Positions 16,520 to 23,650 of a DNA stretch of 64,000 nucleotides are shown piece by piece; the stretch's first letter is position 1; every line of letters starts with the position of its first letter. The stretch comes from Flavobacteriia bacterium. Lineage in GTDB: Bacteria > Bacteroidota > Bacteroidia > Flavobacteriales > Weeksellaceae. The stretch spans positions 558,001 through 622,000 of the forward strand of contig JAECQR010000001.1 in the NCBI GenBank assembly GCA_015999765.1, given 5' to 3'. Under the pieces are notes generated by a model, which had not been told where the DNA came from, did no database searches, and saw nothing but the letters and a program-made list of their open reading frames with translations. A program made the position numbers and the translations under genes.

Positions 16520-17758
16520 TTAATAATTCATTTTCCTGAGTTTGGGAACGGTTGTGCCTACCAATAAGGCGATTAATACCGTCATGCTTCCGCCAAAAAC
16601 TACAGAACGCACCACACCCAGCAACTTTGCTGCTACACCACTTTCGAATTGTCCCATTTCATTACTCGACATAATGAAAATTGAATTCACACTCAAAACC
16701 CTTCCCCGTAAATGATCAGGTGTTTTCAGCTGAACAATAGTGCCACGGATGACGACCGAGATTCCATCAAGCATACCGCTGCAGACCAGAAGGAAGAAGG
16801 AAAGCCAGTATAATTCCGAAAGGCCAAATCCGATAATACACAGCCCAAATCCTGCAACGGCGACCAGTAGTATTTTGCCCTGGTTTTTCTTTAAAGGAAC
16901 AAATGCAAGGAAAGCTATAATACACATCGAACCGATATCTGAAGCGGCATTCAACAACCCGAAACCTTCGGAACCCACCTTTAGAATATCTGTCGCAAAT
17001 ACTGGAATCATAGCGACTGCGCCACCGAAAAGTACCGCAAACATATCAAGACAAAGTGCTCCCAGAATTTCTTTGGTTTTATAGATGTATGAAATTCCTT
17101 CGCGCATGCTTTGTACCACGCCAATTTCTCTTGAGGAATTCTGCGAAGGATGCCGATTGAGGGTCCAAAAAAATATCGAAGCAAAAATCATTAATCCCAC
17201 AACCACCAGAATCGTCCCCGAAATATCGATCCAGTGAATCAAAAATCCTCCGAGCGCGTGACCTGCTACGGAAGCCGTGAGAAATGTTCCCTGATTAAGG
17301 GTAATCGCATTGGGTAAAGTTTCTTTTGAAACGATTTTAGGAATCATTGAGGGGATGATGGGCCCCAAAAATGCGCGGCAGAATCCGGTGAAGAAAATCA
17401 CCATATAAATAAAATATGAAATTTCCTTGTTGCTGAAATGCAGAAGTTGATGTCCGAGAAATGCGGGAATCAACAGTAAACTGATAAGAATTACATAAGC
17501 GTAATTACAGATGATGAGCAGTTTTTTCTTTTCGGAATTATCGATAACGTGTCCGGCGTAAAGCGCTGTAGAAACTGCAGGAATTACTTCTGATAGTCCA
17601 ATTAACCCAATAGCGAAGGGATCCTTTGTTAATTGGTAAATCCACCAGCCCATCACCGTGGCTAACATTCTGAAAGACAAAACAAGAAAAAACCGGCCGG
17701 TCATTAAATTCCGGAATTCCGGGATTTTCAGGGTTTGAATAGGCGTGAGTGAAATCAT
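16520..17758 (-). CDS. MFS transporter (EntS-like efflux class)
   Basis: The 412-aa protein has about twelve hydrophobic segments. Between helices 2 and 3 it has the MFS loop ALYAGHVIDNSEKKKLL (variant of the D-R-x-x-R-R loop), and the second half repeats the pattern with DHLRGRVLSV. The family member type (MFS_3/EntS) usually exports small molecules such as siderophores or drugs. The gene is divergent from the SMR exporter gene. A TACATTTG box lies exactly 4 nt before the ATG. The substrate is unknown. Confidence 0.85.
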   Translation of the reverse strand: MISLTPIQTLKIPEFRNLMTGRFFLVLSFRMLATVMGWWIYQLTKDPFAIGLIGLSEVIPAVSTALYAGHVIDNSEKKKLLIICNYAYVILISLLLIPAFLGHQLLHFSNKEISYFIYMVIFFTGFCRAFLGPIIPSMIPKIVSKETLPNAITLNQGTFLTASVAGHALGGFLIHWIDISGTILVVVGLMIFASIFFWTLNRHPSQNSSREIGVVQSMREGISYIYKTKEILGALCLDMFAVLFGGAVAMIPVFATDILKVGSEGFGLLNAASDIGSMCIIAFLAFVPLKKNQGKILLVAVAGFGLCIIGFGLSELYWLSFFLLVCSGMLDGISVVIRGTIVQLKTPDHLRGRVLSVNSIFIMSSNEMGQFESGVAAKLLGVVRSVVFGGSMTVLIALLVGTTVPKLRKMNY

Positions 17759-17762
17759 GGTG

Positions 17763-17770
17763 CAAATGTA
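17763..17770 (-). promoter_or_regulatory. -7 box 4 nt before the MFS ATG
   Basis: On the minus strand TACATTTG is followed by CACC and then ATG. Confidence 0.5.
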
Positions 17771-17832
17771 ATTTTTAGCAGCAATATCTCATCGAAAAGG
17801 AAGCGACTTTTTTCAGAAACAAAAATTAAAAT

Positions 17833-17840
17833 TACCTTTG
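17833..17840 (+). promoter_or_regulatory. -7 box 4 nt before the SMR ATG
   Basis: TACCTTTG is followed by AAAA and then ATG. A TTTT that could act as a weak -33 element lies about 19 nt upstream. Confidence 0.5.
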
Positions 17841-17844
17841 AAAA

Positions 17845-18183
17845 ATGAACTGGATTATCCTTATTATCGGTGGCTTATTTGAAACCGGCTTTGCAATGTG
17901 TCTCGGGAAAGCTCAGGAAACAACCGGAAAAGAAAGTTATTTCTGGTGGGCAGGCTTTGCCATCTCTCTTTTTCTGAGTATGTTTTTGCTTTATAAAGCT
18001 ATTTCCTTTGGTGCGCAACCCATTCCTGTAGGAACTGCGTACGCCGTATGGACCGGAATTGGAGCAGTAGGAGCGGTGTTTATGGGAATCTTTGTTTTCA
18101 ATGAGCCTGTAACCTTGTGGCGGATGTTTTTTGTATTTACTTTAATTGCTTCAGTAATCGGTCTGAAGGTGGTTAGTAATTAA
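17845..18183 (+). CDS. SMR family exporter, SugE/Gdx (guanidinium exporter) type
   Basis: The 112-aa protein has four membrane helices and the essential glutamate of helix 1 in GGLFETGFAM. The segment PVGTAYAVWTGIGAVG is characteristic of the SMR family, and the protein looks closer to the SugE/Gdx branch than to EmrE. Gdx proteins export guanidinium ions by proton exchange as dimers. No guanidine riboswitch can lie in its leader if the predicted leaderless start is right. It is monocistronic and divergent from the MFS gene. Confidence 0.87.
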   Translation: MNWIILIIGGLFETGFAMCLGKAQETTGKESYFWWAGFAISLFLSMFLLYKAISFGAQPIPVGTAYAVWTGIGAVGAVFMGIFVFNEPVTLWRMFFVFTLIASVIGLKVVSN

Positions 18184-18222
18184 CCCATTGCCAGCCGGAT
18201 CATAAATCCTAGTAATTTTCAA

Positions 18223-18249
18223 AAAAAATCCGGACACACGGCCCGGATT
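18223..18249 (-). terminator. Terminator between the SMR and T9SS genes
   Basis: The 7-bp stem AATCCGG/CCGGATT with a 9-nt loop is flanked by eight A on the left, which gives eight T on the minus strand. It mainly serves the T9SS gene but may also stop SMR transcripts. Confidence 0.75.
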
Positions 18250-18270
18250 ATTTTATAGTGAGATTAAAAT

Positions 18271-19227
18271 CTATTTCTTAATAAATTTAGTGCTCAATGT
18301 TTTACCGTTAAGAGTTGTTACATTTATGATGTAAATCCCTTTGGCCAGAGTTGCGATATTAATTTTATCACTGTTTCCTTTCAACACAATTTTTCCGTCA
18401 GCTGAATAAATTACTCCTGATTTCAGTTTCTCATTTTTGGTGAAAATATAGAGTTCGTCAGCAGCCTGAGTTACGGTAACATCTTTAATCGTACTGTAGG
18501 ATTCTGTAGTTCCCAGATTGTTATCACCTTCGATGGAGAATGCCAAACCATCAAATGTTGAATCTTCCGTTAATGTTGAAATATTAGTCCAATCCGTTGC
18601 ACCTGCGCCAAATGCGTCAGAAGGATCCAGTAATTTGGCAAAATCCGAATTCACAGTTCCCACGCTCCAGTTCCATCTTTCTGTAGCGGAATAGCCCGCA
18701 AGGTTAAGTTTAGGAGCAAAAACTACCCAATATTTTGTGCCAGAAGCCAGTGTTGGTGCCGCACCCATGGCTTCTACAAGGTCAACATTATAAACATAAT
18801 AACCGGCTGCAGGAGTAGTAATGGTAAAAGCGGTAGAAGTTTGAGTAAGATCTATTTTGGCAATATATGGATTCGCATCACCCGGTTTGCCTGAAGGTTT
18901 TCCGCCGTTATCGGTATAAATATACATCAGCATTCCTCTGTTAAGCGTAGGAAGTGTAGCGGCATTCTGAAAGCCTACAAAAGAAAATTTCTTCGCCGAA
19001 ACATCACCTGTTAAGGTAAAATCGTCGGCAGCAATAACATAATTACCAGTTGATAAAATATCCGAAACGATACCACTTGTTGAAGTAGGTACCTGCTCGT
19101 ATAAAACGGCGGCAGGTCTTTGTGAGTTTTGTACAGGAGTCTGATTAGCGGAAACTGCACTAATACTTTGAGCACTAATAACTGTGAGTGTAAAAAGTGA
19201 TGCAGCTACAACATAAAGTTTTTTCAT
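18271..19227 (-). CDS. Secreted protein with T9SS type A sorting domain
   Basis: The 318-aa protein has a signal peptide (MKKLYVVAASLFTLTVISAQ) and a beta-rich body of about 200 residues with no enzyme motif (for example GYYVYNVDLVEAM and KYWVVFAPKLNLAGY). The C-terminal domain of about 75 residues ends LAKGIYIINVTTLNGKT..KFIKK, the type A tail recognised by the type IX secretion system. It is therefore expected to be exported across the outer membrane and attached to the surface or released. The body is not assigned to a family. It is a single-gene unit with a terminator after it. Confidence 0.87.
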   Translation of the reverse strand: MKKLYVVAASLFTLTVISAQSISAVSANQTPVQNSQRPAAVLYEQVPTSTSGIVSDILSTGNYVIAADDFTLTGDVSAKKFSFVGFQNAATLPTLNRGMLMYIYTDNGGKPSGKPGDANPYIAKIDLTQTSTAFTITTPAAGYYVYNVDLVEAMGAAPTLASGTKYWVVFAPKLNLAGYSATERWNWSVGTVNSDFAKLLDPSDAFGAGATDWTNISTLTEDSTFDGLAFSIEGDNNLGTTESYSTIKDVTVTQAADELYIFTKNEKLKSGVIYSADGKIVLKGNSDKINIATLAKGIYIINVTTLNGKTLSTKFIKK

Positions 19228-19377
19228 TTTATAATTTTTGATTAAGTTGGTGAAATTATAAAAATTATGTTAAATAAGCGGCATTTATTTTGCTAAAAAT
19301 GCCCGGATTATTGATTCTCCGGCGGTTAGAAAAAACGATTTTATTAGAAATTAAAGATGCGACATTGTATTTCGGGC

Positions 19378-20877
19378 TTAAAATTTAAATCCGCTTAAAA
19401 AATCGCCAATTTTTCTGTCATTTGCGAGTCTTGGAATTTTATTTTGTCCGCCAAGTTTTCCTTCAGATTTTGCATAATCCTGAAATGCATTTTTCTTCAG
19501 TTTGGTAATTATTAAAGGCTGCAGAATATTTCCAGAAATTAAATCGTCGTAATAAGTATTTCGCTTCCGCATTTCATCGTCGAGATTTTTCCCGAAGCTT
19601 TCCAGATCTTCAGGTTCTTTTTCAAACTCGATAAACCATTCATGATAAGGGAGCCCTTCGGCAGGATTTACCTGTGGAGCAAGGTGAAACTCAGTAATCT
19701 GTGCCGGGAATTTCTCCACAGTAGCTTTCATCGCTTCTTCCACTTCAAATGCGATAACGTGTTCGCCAAAAGCAGAAGTGAAATGTTTTGTTCTTCCGGA
19801 AACTACGATTCTGTATGGTTTTTTTGAAATAAACCGTACAACATCTCCAATCGAATATGCCCAAAGTCCTGAATTTGTGGTTAAAATCAGCGCGTAATCT
19901 TTATGAAGTTCAATGTCTTTTAAAGTGAGTCTTTTTGCTTCCGGTTTTCCGTATTCCTCCAGCGGAACGAATTCATAAAAAATTCCGTGGTTGGTTAAAA
20001 GCAATAAGCCTTCTTTCTGATAATCGTCCTGAAACGCAAAAAACCCTTCACTCGCAGGAAAAGTCTGTATCGTGTCCACCGGTTTCCCGAGAAGTTCATT
20101 CATCTTTTCCCGGTAAGGTTCAAAGTTGACGCCGCCGGTAATGATCAATTGAAGATTTGGGAAAAGCTCCGTAATTTTCTTTCCGTTCCTTTCAATCAGT
20201 TTTTCAAAATACATAATCAGCCACGGCGGAATTCCCGAAATTAAGGTCATGTTTTGCTTTTCGGTTTCTTTTACAATTTCATCAACTTTGGTTTCCCAGT
20301 CTTCGATGAGGTTTGTTGTTTCGCTTGGTAAGCGGTTTTTCTGCAGATAATTCGGGATATGATGGGCAACAATTCCCGAAAGTCTGCCGGTTTTTATACC
20401 GTTGATTTCTTCAAGCTCAGGACTTCCCTGAAGGAAAATCATTTTCCCGGAAACGAAATCTGAATTATTTTTCTGACTGATATAATGAAATATCGCACTT
20501 TGCGCCGCAGCAAGCTGATACGGCATTCCTTCTTTTGAAATCGGGATGTATTTTGACCCGGAAGTGGTTCCGGAAGTTTTCGCAAAATATTCGGGAGTTT
20601 CGGTCCAGAGGATATTTCGCTGGCCTTTTTTTACTTTTTCGATATAAGGTTTTAAATCCTCGTAGTCGGCAATTTTTACCTGATCCTGAAAATCCTGAAT
20701 GTTTTTGATATCTTCAAACTGATGTTCTCTACCAAACAAAGTTTTTTCGGCAGTTTTTACCAGAGAAATCAAGAGTTTTTCCTGATCTTCAACAGCGTTC
20801 TGTTTAAAACTTTCGGTTTGTTTTACGTGCTTCCTGGCCCAGAGTAAAGCAATTTTTTTCTTTATGAAATTTAGCAT
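19378..20877 (-). CDS. GH3 auxin-responsive promoter family protein
   Basis: The 499-aa protein belongs to the GH3 branch of the adenylate-forming enzymes: FAKTSGTTSGSKYIPISKE near residue 105 is the ATP-binding P-loop, and GLWAYSIGDVVRFI near residue 330 matches the adenylation core. In plants GH3 enzymes join amino acids to acyl hormones; bacterial members are widespread in Bacteroidota with no proven substrate. It lies 19 nt after the beta-barrel gene. A TAAATTTG box exactly 4 nt before its ATG gives it a likely promoter of its own inside that short gap. Confidence 0.88.
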   Translation of the reverse strand: MLNFIKKKIALLWARKHVKQTESFKQNAVEDQEKLLISLVKTAEKTLFGREHQFEDIKNIQDFQDQVKIADYEDLKPYIEKVKKGQRNILWTETPEYFAKTSGTTSGSKYIPISKEGMPYQLAAAQSAIFHYISQKNNSDFVSGKMIFLQGSPELEEINGIKTGRLSGIVAHHIPNYLQKNRLPSETTNLIEDWETKVDEIVKETEKQNMTLISGIPPWLIMYFEKLIERNGKKITELFPNLQLIITGGVNFEPYREKMNELLGKPVDTIQTFPASEGFFAFQDDYQKEGLLLLTNHGIFYEFVPLEEYGKPEAKRLTLKDIELHKDYALILTTNSGLWAYSIGDVVRFISKKPYRIVVSGRTKHFTSAFGEHVIAFEVEEAMKATVEKFPAQITEFHLAPQVNPAEGLPYHEWFIEFEKEPEDLESFGKNLDDEMRKRNTYYDDLISGNILQPLIITKLKKNAFQDYAKSEGKLGGQNKIPRLANDRKIGDFLSGFKF

Positions 20878-20881
20878 GAAG

Positions 20882-20889
20882 CAAATTTA
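20882..20889 (-). promoter_or_regulatory. -7 box 4 nt before the GH3-like ATG
   Basis: On the minus strand TAAATTTG is followed by CTTC and then ATG, in the 19-nt gap after the barrel gene. Confidence 0.5.
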
Positions 20890-20896
20890 AAAGTTT

Positions 20897-21484
20897 TTAG
20901 AAACAAAGTCTTAAACCTAAAGAAAAATTTAACAATGTAGCTTTGGAGTAGTATTTTTCAATTTTTGGATCATCCATTTCTGTAAAAGTATGCATAAAAT
21001 AGAGCCGCGGACCACCAACAAGAACAAGGCTGTTGTTTTTGGTAACGCTGTACAGTGCTTTTCCGCCTAGGAAAAAAGTGTTGCCGCCTTCGGTAAATTT
21101 CTCAATCCTGTAATCGGAATAGCTTTTCAGCTGTGAAAATCCACCGCCGATATTTCCTTCAAAACTCAGTTTTTGATTCACATCATACCGGTAAAGTGCA
21201 TAAATATCAAATAAGGTAAGCTGCGGATTGTGCAGATCGCCAAACACGGAAACATCAGAAACTTCGGAATATCCTTTGTTGAATTCGATTCCTAAACCAA
21301 AGTTTTTATAAAAAGTTCCGGTGAAGCCTGCCCCAAATCCGGTAAAGGTTGTGGTTCCGTCCGCGATAAAATTATTGCCCAATCCGGTAAACGTATTTCC
21401 TTTAAGCTCAAAAGCAAATCTTTCTGAATCCTGAGAAAAGCAGAAGGTGGATATCAGTATAAATAAAAGTAAAATATTTCTCAT
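20897..21484 (-). CDS. Small outer-membrane beta-barrel protein (copy B of duplicated module)
   Basis: The 195-aa protein has a signal peptide (LLLFILISTFCFSQ) and about eight amphipathic strands, ending in the aromatic tail LLNFSLGLRLCF typical of outer-membrane barrels. It overlaps the upstream lipoprotein gene by 4 nt (ATGA), so the two are translationally coupled. The 199-aa barrel encoded at 21898-22497 is a clear paralogue: both end in a PxIxKYYS segment followed by the last strands. A GFGAGFTG-like glycine pattern occurs in the first third. Function is unknown. Confidence 0.78.
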   Translation of the reverse strand: MRNILLLFILISTFCFSQDSERFAFELKGNTFTGLGNNFIADGTTTFTGFGAGFTGTFYKNFGLGIEFNKGYSEVSDVSVFGDLHNPQLTLFDIYALYRYDVNQKLSFEGNIGGGFSQLKSYSDYRIEKFTEGGNTFFLGGKALYSVTKNNSLVLVGGPRLYFMHTFTEMDDPKIEKYYSKATLLNFSLGLRLCF

Positions 21485-21855
21485 GGTTCGAGCTGAATTT
21501 GGGGAAACTTAAAAGCAATGTTTTTTGCCGGAAGAATAATAGATAGGGAATCGTATGCGAGTCTGCACTCTGGATCATTCGACGAAAACGCAACAATTTT
21601 TCGGTTTAAAACCAATGATTTTTCTTTTGTAGTTCCGGGTCCGCCGAGTTTAAAATTCCCCTGTGCATCCGTTTGGGTTTCGGAGATTAAAATGTCGTCA
21701 GCAAAAAGTTTTACCGGGATATTCGGCGTATTTGATGAACTTATTTTTCCTTCAGCATAAATTCGGGAATTGCTCACATATTCCGGTTGACAGCCGTTGG
21801 GTGACATTAAAAATGTAAGGGGCAAAACAGCCGAGAAAATAAAGCGGTGTATCAT
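21481..21855 (-). CDS. Probable lipoprotein with carboxypeptidase-like regulatory fold (copy B)
   Basis: The 124-aa protein has an N-terminal hydrophobic segment ending at a cysteine (LMSPNGC), a poor but possible lipobox, then NSRIYAEGKISSSNTPNIPVKLFADD and AQGNFKL. The G-K-I...G-x-F pattern resembles one carboxypeptidase-regulatory-like beta-sandwich. It overlaps the barrel gene by 4 nt and lies 42 nt after barrel copy A. The protein encoded at 22494-22871 is its paralogue, sharing R-x-YAEGKI near the start and a similar last strand. Function is unknown. Confidence 0.68.
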   Translation of the reverse strand: MIHRFIFSAVLPLTFLMSPNGCQPEYVSNSRIYAEGKISSSNTPNIPVKLFADDILISETQTDAQGNFKLGGPGTTKEKSLVLNRKIVAFSSNDPECRLAYDSLSIILPAKNIAFKFPQIQLEP

Positions 21856-21897
21856 AATATGTTTTTTTAGGTAGTTTTTTCGGGAACAGAACGAAAG

Positions 21898-22497
21898 CTA
21901 AAAATTATATCGGTAACCTACGCTTAGACTCACAAATGTAGAATTACTGTAGTATTTACGGATCTCCGGATTTTCATTGTAAATGTTGCCGTAGTAGAAG
22001 TTGGCTTTCAAAGCTACAAAAACCTGCTGAGGTCCGTCTAAAGTATAAATTGCTTTGCCACCAAGATGGAAGCCCATTGCGTTGTTTTTAAGTTTTTCAC
22101 TTTTGTCGAGATAAAGGTTGGTAAGGCGGTAATAACTGAATCCTGCCATTTCCTCGACCATAAAATCGTCCGAAATGTTTTCTCGGTGCGTTAAAAATAC
22201 ATCCACAACAGTCATTCTTGGCGAACCGATATTGCCGTACAAATTCTGCTCACCATATTTCACGTTCGAGAACAGCTCACTGTAATCCAGACCAATCCCA
22301 AAATTAATCGGAGTCATTAAATTCCCTCCGAAACCGAAACCGTAAAAAGGCTGCAGATTCTTTGCGAGAGAATTGTTTCCCAATGGTTTCATTGCCAAAA
22401 CCTTTACATCGATATTCGAAACTACATCCAAACCTTTTTTCTTTTGAGAAAACAGAATGGCAGACGTGAATATCAGCAATAAAATCAATGTTCTCAT
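21898..22497 (-). CDS. Small outer-membrane beta-barrel protein (copy A)
   Basis: The 199-aa protein begins with a signal peptide (LILLLIFTSAILFSQ) and reads as an eight-stranded barrel with the C-terminal strand FVSLSVGYRYNF. It overlaps its lipoprotein partner by 4 nt (ATGA) exactly as copy B does. PEIRKYYSNSTFVSL matches PKIEKYYSKATLLNF in copy B. Both barrels also share a central stretch on a surface partner region (GNIGSPRMTVVDVF versus GDLHNPQLTLFDIY). No known OmpA, OmpW or porin family motif could be named. Confidence 0.78.
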   Translation of the reverse strand: MRTLILLLIFTSAILFSQKKKGLDVVSNIDVKVLAMKPLGNNSLAKNLQPFYGFGFGGNLMTPINFGIGLDYSELFSNVKYGEQNLYGNIGSPRMTVVDVFLTHRENISDDFMVEEMAGFSYYRLTNLYLDKSEKLKNNAMGFHLGGKAIYTLDGPQQVFVALKANFYYGNIYNENPEIRKYYSNSTFVSLSVGYRYNF

Positions 22498-22871
22498 TTC
22501 TCAAGCATGATTTCGTTAAACTTTATATAGGTAATTCCGGCCGGAACATCGATTTTGAAACCGTCATCTGATAAAGTAAGACCGGATTTTTCTGTATCGA
22601 AGGATTTAATTTTATCTGTAGAAATCAGTGAAAATCCTGAATTCCCAATAGGTCCGGAAACTTTGAATCCGCCACCGGACTCCAGCATTGTTTCGGCAAC
22701 CATTACATTATCGCTGAGGATTCTTAAAAAAAATGTATTGTAATTTACGGACGCCGACACAATTTTTCCTTCTGCGTAGGCGCGGGGATTTTCACTTGAG
22801 TCAGTATTGCAGCCTTGAAAAAAAAGTGCGCTAAACAATAAAACCGAAACTACATTGAGTTTTATTTTCAT
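22494..22871 (-). CDS. Lipoprotein, partner of barrel copy A
   Basis: The 125-aa protein has a lipobox-like end to its signal peptide (ALFFQGC, Cys21) and then NPRAYAEGKIVSASVNYNTFF. The body of about 95 residues is beta-rich with GGGFKVSGPIG, comparable to GNFKLGGPG in copy B. It is the first gene of a four-gene set (lipoprotein A, barrel A, lipoprotein B, barrel B), which appears to have arisen by duplication of the pair. The role of the partner barrel and lipoprotein is unknown; together they could form a surface complex. Confidence 0.75.
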   Translation of the reverse strand: MKIKLNVVSVLLFSALFFQGCNTDSSENPRAYAEGKIVSASVNYNTFFLRILSDNVMVAETMLESGGGFKVSGPIGNSGFSLISTDKIKSFDTEKSGLTLSDDGFKIDVPAGITYIKFNEIMLEK

Positions 22872-22890
22872 CAGGAAATATTTTTTTTAA

Positions 22891-22927
22891 AAATACAAAA
22901 ACTGCCTCAATAAAATTGAAGCAGTTT
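22891..22927 (-). terminator. Terminator after the 22948 lipoprotein gene
   Basis: The 13-bp stem AAACTGCCTCAAT/ATTGAAGCAGTTT with one mismatch and an AAA loop is followed on the minus strand by TTTTGTATTTTT. It insulates the four-gene module from the gene upstream. Confidence 0.85.
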
Positions 22928-22947
22928 CGGTTAGTATGAAGATTGGG

Positions 22948-23376
22948 TTACCTTACAGCATTTGCTGTCCAGGTTTTTCCGTCTTTGGAATAAAGAATTT
23001 TAAGGTCTTTGTTATCGATTCGGATATATGAAGTAGCAGTAGAACCAACCATTACCAAGGTGTTATCACCCGTTTTTTCAAACTCAACGCCATTAAGATC
23101 TGGAATTCCATCAGAAAATCTGAAATTATACTTTGTACCGCTAGCAATTTTGGTTACAAAAACGCTACCGTTATCTTTCGAAATGGAAGTTGTGCCGTCG
23201 TTATAAGAAATACTTCCGTTGTAGGTTCCTGCAAAGAAATCGTTGTCGGCTGGATCGTCATCGCGGCTACAGGATGTAAGTAAGGTGACTGAGAATACCA
23301 GCATCAAAATACCCAGAAATCTAACTGCATTTTTGAATGTTGAATTTTTCTTTGATTTTAAGTTTGTAATTTTCAT
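22948..23376 (-). CDS. Lipoprotein of unknown function
   Basis: The ORF track starts 13 codons earlier (155 aa), but the second ATG (142 aa, MKITNLKSKKNSTF) is preferred because it lies just after an A-rich leader. The earlier start would only add a polar stretch before the signal. The lipobox LLTSC is followed by an acidic SRDDDPADND, a motif seen in lipoproteins exported to the surface in this phylum. The C-terminal 90 residues form a small beta-barrel-like domain (GTYNGSISYNDG, DLKILYSKDGKTW). It has its own terminator and no operon partner. Confidence 0.66.
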   Translation of the reverse strand: MKITNLKSKKNSTFKNAVRFLGILMLVFSVTLLTSCSRDDDPADNDFFAGTYNGSISYNDGTTSISKDNGSVFVTKIASGTKYNFRFSDGIPDLNGVEFEKTGDNTLVMVGSTATSYIRIDNKDLKILYSKDGKTWTANAVR

Positions 23377-23536
23377 AATACTTTTTTTAAATGTTAATGT
23401 TGTGGGTTTTTTCAAACATTATGCCATCAACTCATAATTGATTTGTTTTAACTTTAATTAGCAATATTTTTCAAAATGATATGGATTTTATTTTTTAAGA
23501 GATTAAAAAATAGCTTTTCTGTAATTCGAGGTAAAA

Positions 23537-23567
23537 TTTACATTCTCAGAAATATACCTTAAATTTG
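23537..23567 (+). promoter_or_regulatory. Putative mfd promoter (TTTA-N19-TAAATTTG)
   Basis: TAAATTTG at 23560-23567 matches TAnnTTTG, with TTTA 19 nt upstream as a near match to the -33 TTTG. The predicted leader is about 80 nt. Confidence 0.5.
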
Positions 23568-23581
23568 TGCATTCAGAACGG

Positions 23582-23599
23582 TTTCGGAATTTCCCGAAA
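23582..23599 (+). promoter_or_regulatory. Hairpin in the mfd leader
   Basis: TTTCGG/CCGAAA forms a stem with a 6-nt loop, followed within a few bases by T-rich DNA. It lies inside the predicted mfd leader and could be an attenuator, but the stem is short. Confidence 0.3.
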
Positions 23600-23650
23600 T
23601 CGTTTTTGCCGTTTGTTTTTTTACGAAACGGTTTAAATTTTAATTAAAGA

